A stretch of DNA of 64,000 nt from Drosophila persimilis (lineage: Eukaryota; Arthropoda; Insecta; Diptera; Drosophilidae): contig NW_020825348.1 in assembly GCF_003286085.1 (NCBI RefSeq), positions 496,001-560,000 on the forward strand. Direction: 5' to 3'. The notes beneath the pieces were generated by a model. It was given only the letters and a program-made list of their open reading frames with translations. It was not told the origin of the DNA and did not search any database. A program made the translations under genes and the position numbers. Numbering within the stretch: position 1 is the stretch's first letter; the number at the start of each line of letters is the position of its first letter. Positions 58,642 through 64,000 of the stretch are shown in pieces.

Positions 58642-59796
58642 ATGACTAACACCTTAGCGAAGGATATAATAAAGGAATATCTATGCACCAAAAGGAGCGC
58701 ATTATATTTCCATAACGAAATAGATTTTCCTCCATTCCAAAAAGCCTATTTAGAAATAATTAATTCTAACAATATAACCAAAACTATTAAATCAAGCACG
58801 AAACTCCTAGATATTCAGAATTACGCTGAATTTAAAGAAACCATATTTAAGAATCATAAAGGCTTACTCCATCCAGGGATAGAGAAAACCGTCAATTGGT
58901 TTAGGGGAAAATACTATTACCCGGATTATCAAAAACTAATCCAAAACATCATAAACGAATGTCCTACTTGTAATATTGCCAAAACAGAGCATAGAAATAC
59001 GAAGTTGGCATTCGAAACTACACCGGAAATATTGAACATCAGAGAGAAATACGTCATGGATTTCTATATGGTTGGTAACCAACAGTTCCTATCATGTATT
59101 GACGTATACTCGAAGTTTGCCACTCTTGTAGAAGTAAAAAGTCGTGACTGGTTAGAAGCAAAAAGAGCCATCATGAAAGTTTTTAACGAGATGGGAAAAC
59201 CAATTGAAATCAAAGCCGATAAAGATTCAGCTTTTATGTGCACAGCATTGCAAGCATGGCTGAATGCGGAAAACGTCAAAATAGAGATCACTTCCAGCAA
59301 AAATGGAATATCTGACGTAGAAAGATTTCATAAAACAGTAAATGAAAAATTAAGAATAATATCTAGCGAGGATAACCCAGAAGATAGATTCACGAAGTTT
59401 GAATTAATTCTTTATACTTATAATCATAAAACCAAACATAATACCACAAATAGGACACCAGCTGATATATTCATTTATGCAGGCTCACCTGATTATGACA
59501 CCCAACTAAATAAAGTGAATAAAATCACTCAATTAAATAAAAACCGCATAGAGTATGAAGTAGATACCCGCTATAAACTATCACCTCTAGTTAAGTTTAA
59601 GGTAACAAATCCTTTCAAAAGGACGGGCGAAATTAGACAGGTAGACGAAAAACATTATGAAGAAAAGAATAGGGGTAGGAAAATAACTTATTATAAATCA
59701 AAATTCAAGAAAAAGAAGAAATCTAATACAAGCAAATATAATAATTCCAGAGAAACCGAGGAAGTTAATGGAATCGGCGAACTTCAACACAATTAA
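58642..59796 (+). CDS. Errantivirus integrase, intact 384-aa frame, unit 7
   Basis: No DINE-1 and QQF present. All zinc-binding and catalytic residues kept. The flanking gag and env match the DINE-1 units, so this integrase is from a unit type that preceded, or escaped, the insertion. Confidence 0.87.
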   Translation: MTNTLAKDIIKEYLCTKRSALYFHNEIDFPPFQKAYLEIINSNNITKTIKSSTKLLDIQNYAEFKETIFKNHKGLLHPGIEKTVNWFRGKYYYPDYQKLIQNIINECPTCNIAKTEHRNTKLAFETTPEILNIREKYVMDFYMVGNQQFLSCIDVYSKFATLVEVKSRDWLEAKRAIMKVFNEMGKPIEIKADKDSAFMCTALQAWLNAENVKIEITSSKNGISDVERFHKTVNEKLRIISSEDNPEDRFTKFELILYTYNHKTKHNTTNRTPADIFIYAGSPDYDTQLNKVNKITQLNKNRIEYEVDTRYKLSPLVKFKVTNPFKRTGEIRQVDEKHYEEKNRGRKITYYKSKFKKKKKSNTSKYNNSRETEEVNGIGELQHN

Positions 59797-60228
59797 AATC
59801 CTCATCTTCCTCATAAATACCATCGTAATGGCACGGGGCCAAAACATAGAAATAAATCATATAAAATCCCAAAACGGATATATGATATTCAAAACTGAAT
59901 CGATTAACATACCTATCAATTACGAATACCATTATCTAACTGTTAATGTAACTAAAACCGAAGAACTATACCAAAATTTGTTAATGCAAGCCACTAAATT
60001 CCAGGACATAATCCAAATAAAATATCTAGTAGACAAATTGCAAAGAGAAATGGACGGGCTAAAAATAACCAAAAGAAATAAAAGAGGCCTAATCAATATA
60101 GTAGGAACAGCCTACAAATAATTCTTTGGAACACTAGATCAGGAAGATAAAGTCGATTTGGAACAAAAAATAGAAAATTTTGCCAGCCATAGCATTCAAA
60201 TGAATGAGCTAAATTTGGTAATAGATGC
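59768..60228 (+). pseudogene. Errantivirus env N-terminal part, unit 7, nonsense
   Basis: 117 codons, TAA 60119-60121; ARGQN/INHIK subtype. Confidence 0.85.
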
Positions 60229-60561
60229 TGTTCGGAGCAGAACCCAGCCGATTAGCTGCTTGCCAAATAGCACCTAATTCTTGGCCCTCAGCCGCTTATT
60301 TTGTTTGTTACTTATGTCTATGTCACTCATTTGTTTGTTAAAGCTTTGCGCTTGCTTGCCCTGCTAAACGCTCTCTGCCAGCTCGCTCTTCGCTATCTCC
60401 GCTTTGCGTCTGCCTACCGACGTCGGCCGAGCGAAGCTGCGCTTAGCGATCGGAGCGGCAATGTAAAGGGCAGGCAAGCCACACTTGCAATTTGGATGTC
60501 ACGCATTAAAGAACATATCGTAATTTTATTTCTATTGGGGATAAAAAACCTTATCTCCACA
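60229..60561 (+). repeat. BEL family 2 LTR 8, short form
   Basis: About 333 bp; exact primer site at 60569-60586. Confidence 0.88.
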
Positions 60562-60923
60562 TAAAATTTGGTGACCCCGACGTGATCTCTGAGTTGCAGT
60601 GTCAATTAATAATCATTCGCGATCGACATTCGTTAGCCTTAACAAATTTTCGGCGGTTAAGCACAATTCGGTGCTAAAACATACTTACATACACCTACAT
60701 ACACGCATTGCTGGCTATTAATTTCTCTGTCGCGACAATTCGGTCAGTGCAGTGCAGCGAACTCACTAATACACACAAACGGAGTACAAAGCGGAATCGG
60801 ACAGCTCGCACAGCCGCACAGGTAAAGGCATTAGCTGTAATCCCTTTGCTTTCGGTTCCCACGTTTATACGTATACAGGGTGTCTTTTTCGGTCGTGCTG
60901 AGTGACTCTTTTAAAACCTCAAC

Positions 60924-61655
60924 ATGGCAGCACCTGAGCCTACCAATGTCGCGAACGCAGCAATGCCGAGTGATGTAGATTTCTACAAGCACAAGGCCGA
61001 GTCCATCGCGTGCCAACTAAAGGCCATGGATCGCTTTCTCACCAAGGAAGAGCTTGCCGAGTTAGATGAGGCAGAACTTCAAGCTCGCTTAGAGCAAATC
61101 GAGCGAATGAATGCGGATTTCGATGCCGCTCAAACGAGCCTTGAAAGGCTGGATTTCCTGCAGTTAGCCCATGATGCCCGGCTGGACTTTTCGAATGTTT
61201 ATGTCAAGGTTAGGTCCAGGCTGCCGCGGGAGTTGATGGCTGCTCGCACGGTAAATGTTGCCAAATCAACGGCTCGACATACTCTCGAGGGGAATTCGTC
61301 GTTGTTCGCCTATAATAGTATAGGCCGTTCTCGAATGCCCGAGTTGCAGCTTCCGCGATTCGGTGGGAACTACATAGATTGGCCAGAATTCCACTCGATG
61401 TTCTCGACAATGGTGCACAAAGACCATCGTATACCAATCATCGAAAAATTCCAATATCTTCGTGGATGTCAAGATGGTGCTGCGCTGGATACGATTCGTT
61501 CCTTGGAGCTTTCTGAGGAGAAAGCTATCGGCTTGCACGCTCTCAGCGACAAAATCAATTCGCACTTGCGTGCACTTCAGACCTTGGCGACCCCGAAGGA
61601 GATTTCCGATGGGTTGCTGATCTTCATCATAGGCACGAAATTGGACCACGTATAA
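60924..61655 (+). CDS. Truncated BEL gag (243 aa), unit 8
   Basis: Same protein as unit 7. Junction at 61649/61650. Confidence 0.82.
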   Translation: MAAPEPTNVANAAMPSDVDFYKHKAESIACQLKAMDRFLTKEELAELDEAELQARLEQIERMNADFDAAQTSLERLDFLQLAHDARLDFSNVYVKVRSRLPRELMAARTVNVAKSTARHTLEGNSSLFAYNSIGRSRMPELQLPRFGGNYIDWPEFHSMFSTMVHKDHRIPIIEKFQYLRGCQDGAALDTIRSLELSEEKAIGLHALSDKINSHLRALQTLATPKEISDGLLIFIIGTKLDHV

Positions 61656-61659
61656 GGAA

Positions 61660-62814
61660 ATGACTAACACCTTAGCGAAGGATATAATAAAGGAATATCT
61701 ATGCACCAAAAGGAGCGCATTATATTTCCATAACGAAATAGATTTTCCTCCATTCCAAAAAGCCTATTTAGAAATAATTAATTCTAACAATATAACCAAA
61801 ACTATTAAATCAAGCACGAAACTCCTAGATATTCAGAATTACGCTGAATTTAAAGAAACCATATTTAAGAATCATAAAGGCTTACTCCATCCAGGGATAG
61901 AGAAAACCGTCAATTGGTTTAGGGGAAAATACTATTACCCGGATTATCAAAAACTAATCCAAAACATCATAAACGAATGTCCTACTTGTAATATTGCCAA
62001 AACAGAGCATAGAAATACGAAGTTGGCATTCGAAACTACACCGGAAATATTGAACATCAGAGAGAAATACGTCATGGATTTCTATATGGTTGGTAACCAA
62101 CAGTTCCTATCATGTATTGACGTACACTCGAAGTTTGCCACTCTTGTAGAAGTAAAAAGTCGTGACTGGTTAGAAGCAAAAAGAGCCATCATGAAAGTTT
62201 TTAACGAGATGGGAAAACCAATTGAAATCAAAGCCGATAAAGATTCAGCTTTTATGTGCACAGCATTGCAAGCATGGCTGAATGCGGAAAACGTCAAAAT
62301 AGAGATCACTTCCAGCAAAAATGGAATATCTGACGTAGAAAGATTTCATAAAACAGTAAATGAAAAATTAAGAATAATATCTAGCGAGGATAACCCAGAA
62401 GATAGATTCACGAAGTTTGAATTAATTCTTTATACTTATAATCATAAAACCAAACATAATACCACAAATAGGACACCAGCTGATATATTCATTTATGCAG
62501 GCTCACCTGATTATGACACCCAACTAAATAAAGTGAATAAAATCACTCAATTAAATAAAAACCGCATAGAGTATGAAGTAGATACCCGCTATAAACTATC
62601 ACCTCTAGTTAAGTTTAAGGTAACAAATCCTTTCAAAAGGACGGGCGAAATTAGACAGGTAGACGAAAAACATTATGAAGAAAAGAATAGGGGTAGGAAA
62701 ATAACTTATTATAAATCAAAATTCAAGAAAAAGAAGAAATCTAATACAAACAAATATAATAATTCCAGAGAAACCGAGGAAGTTAATGGAATCGGCGAAC
62801 TTCAACACAATTAA
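61660..62814 (+). CDS. Errantivirus integrase, intact 384-aa frame, unit 8
   Basis: Open throughout. Private Tyr-to-His (CIDVHSKF), 16 residues after the first catalytic Asp, and Ser-to-Asn in the basic tail (NTNKY). Confidence 0.86.
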   Translation: MTNTLAKDIIKEYLCTKRSALYFHNEIDFPPFQKAYLEIINSNNITKTIKSSTKLLDIQNYAEFKETIFKNHKGLLHPGIEKTVNWFRGKYYYPDYQKLIQNIINECPTCNIAKTEHRNTKLAFETTPEILNIREKYVMDFYMVGNQQFLSCIDVHSKFATLVEVKSRDWLEAKRAIMKVFNEMGKPIEIKADKDSAFMCTALQAWLNAENVKIEITSSKNGISDVERFHKTVNEKLRIISSEDNPEDRFTKFELILYTYNHKTKHNTTNRTPADIFIYAGSPDYDTQLNKVNKITQLNKNRIEYEVDTRYKLSPLVKFKVTNPFKRTGEIRQVDEKHYEEKNRGRKITYYKSKFKKKKKSNTNKYNNSRETEEVNGIGELQHN

Positions 62815-63245
62815 AATCCTCATCTTCCTCATAATTACCATCGTAATGGCACAGGGCCAAAACATAGAAATAAATCTATAAAATCCCAAAACGGATATAT
62901 GATATTCAAAACTGAATCGATTAACATACCTATCAATTACGAATACCATTATCTAACTGTTAATGTAACTAAAACCGAAGAACTATACCAAAATTTGTTA
63001 ATGCAAGCCACTAAATTCCAGGACATAATCCAAATAAAATATCTAGTAGACAAATTGCAAAGAGAAATGAACGGGCTAAAAATAACCAAAAGAAATAAAA
63101 GAGGCCTAATCAATATAGTAGGAACAGCCTACAAATATCTCTTTGGAACACTAGATCAGGAAGATAAAGTCGATTTGGAACAAAAAATAGAAAATTTAGC
63201 CAGCCATAGCATTCAAATGAATGAGCTAAATTTGGTAATAGATGC
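62786..63245 (+). pseudogene. Errantivirus env N-terminal part, unit 8, parental-type frameshift
   Basis: Unlike its neighbours it has the 1-bp deletion (AAATCTATAAA near 62873) and ATAATTACC spelling of the parental copy at 36464, and no TAA in the hydrophobic segment; the later frame is open 62899-63294. It precedes a long-form LTR, as in the parental copy. Confidence 0.85.
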
Positions 63246-63617
63246 TGTTCGGAGCAGAACCCAGCCGATTAGCTGCTTGCCAAATAGCACCTAATTCTTG
63301 GCCCTCAGCCGCTTATTTTGTTTGTTACTTATGTCTATGTCACTCATTTGTTTGTTAAAGCTTTGCGCTTGCTTGCCCTGCTAAACGCTCTCTGCCAGCT
63401 CGCTCTTCGCTATCTCCGCTTTGCGTCTGCCTACCGACGTCGGCCGAGCGAAGCTGCGCTTAGCGATCGGAGCGGCAATGTAAAGGGCAGGCAAGCCACA
63501 CTTGCAATTTGGATGTCACGCATTAAAGAACATATCGTAATTTTATTTCTGCGCCGAGTTTTATTTAATTCGAAATAATTAGTCGGCCGATTGGGGATAA
63601 AAAACATTATCTCCACA
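63246..63617 (+). repeat. BEL family 2 LTR 9, long form
   Basis: About 372 bp with the 39-bp segment, as LTRs 1 and 4; exact primer site at 63625-63642. Confidence 0.88.
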
Positions 63618-63979
63618 TAAAATTTGGTGACCCCGACGTGATCTCTGAGTTGCAGTGTCAATTAATAATCATTCGCGATCGACATTCGTTAGCCTTAACA
63701 AATTTTCGGCGGTTAAGCACAATTCGGTGCTAAAACATACTTACATACACCTACATACACGCATTGCTGGCTATTAATTTCTCTGTCGCGACAATTCGGT
63801 CAGTGCAGTGCAGCGAACTCACTAATACACACAAACGGAGTACAAAGCGGAATCGGACAGCTCGCACAGCCGCACAGGTAAAGGCATTAGCTGTAATCCC
63901 TTTGCTTTCGGTTCCCACGTTTATACGTATACAGGGTGTCTTTTTCGGTCGTGCTGAGTGACTCTTTTAAAACCTCAAA

Positions 63980-64000
63980 ATGGCAGCACCTGAGCCTACC
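63980..64000 (+). CDS. BEL gag start, unit 9, cut by window end
   Basis: ATG with AAAATGG in place of CAACATGG; only the first seven codons (MAAPEPT) are in view, so it cannot be told whether this is a composite or an intact BEL gag. Confidence 0.7.

Larger units (their letters stand above)
36924..64000. repeat. Right tandem array of BEL-errantivirus composite units
   Basis: Unit starts, set at the LTR 5' end TGTTCGGAGCAG, are 36924, 39982, 42999, 45920, 48977, 53094, 57211, 60229 and 63246. Unit lengths are 3058, 3017, 2921, 3057, 4117, 4117, 3018 and 3017 bp. A standard unit is BEL LTR, leader, 243-codon gag start, errantivirus integrase, env start. The 2921-bp unit is a BEL derivative; the 4117-bp units carry DINE-1. 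The array continues past the window. Confidence 0.93.

Noticed and set aside
1-64000. Host genes, tRNA, rRNA or bacterial-type operons
   Set aside because: Every recognisable coding segment belongs to a transposable element. No tRNA cloverleaf or rRNA-like stretch was recognised by eye, though weak or diverged ones could be missed.

Overview
The window reads as insect, almost certainly Drosophila, repeat-rich heterochromatin. It has no recognisable host gene, rRNA or tRNA. Nearly all of it is transposable-element sequence: a LOA/Bilbo-like non-LTR retrotransposon, two BEL/Pao families, a 17.6/297-like errantivirus (Ty3/gypsy), DINE-1/INE-1 (Helentron-type) copies and a short terminal-inverted-repeat (TIR) DNA element. 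LOA-clade elements and abundant DINE-1 suggest the obscura group (D. miranda, pseudoobscura or subobscura relatives), but that placement is an inference.

Left array (1-24,907). A composite unit of about 6.4 kb is repeated. Each unit holds a plus-strand LOA-like element (ORF1 gag; ORF2 endonuclease plus part of RT), broken in RT and joined to a minus-strand 3' half of an older LOA copy that carries a 597-bp TIR element, followed by a DINE-1 copy and a short AT-rich spacer. Units alternate between two types (A: 1-6185 and 13157-19357; B: 6186-13156 and 19358-24896), giving a dimeric period of about 13.17 kb. The rightmost plus-strand LOA (19358-24896) runs from 5' end to 3' end with an 11-bp target-site duplication and is the only copy with a whole RT-RNase H region. 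All copies share disabling lesions, so the array grew by DNA duplication, not by retrotransposition.

Middle (24,908-36,923). About 620 bp of AT-rich, non-repeated sequence is followed by a degraded BEL/Pao element (25525 on) with a DINE-1 inside its protease region. Its 3' LTR is broken at a TATATATA tract by a 17.6/297-like errantivirus (31848 on) with gag, pol and the start of env.

Right array (36,924-64,000, running off the window). A second BEL family (LTR, exact tRNA-Trp primer-binding site, gag) sits inside the errantivirus env. The segment errantivirus integrase + env start + BEL LTR + leader + 5' gag has been tandemly amplified into units of about 3.02-3.06 kb. Two adjacent units are 4,117 bp because both carry the same DINE-1 insertion. 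One unit (42999-45919) is instead a BEL derivative with gag, protease, a coiled-coil segment and a polypurine tract between two LTRs. Each composite unit encodes a truncated 243-aa gag protein and a 384-aa integrase (open in four units), so every integrase copy sits behind a BEL LTR.

The main result is two independent tandem arrays built from chimeric transposon junctions, side by side, each with traceable breakpoints, founder copies and internal subtypes.
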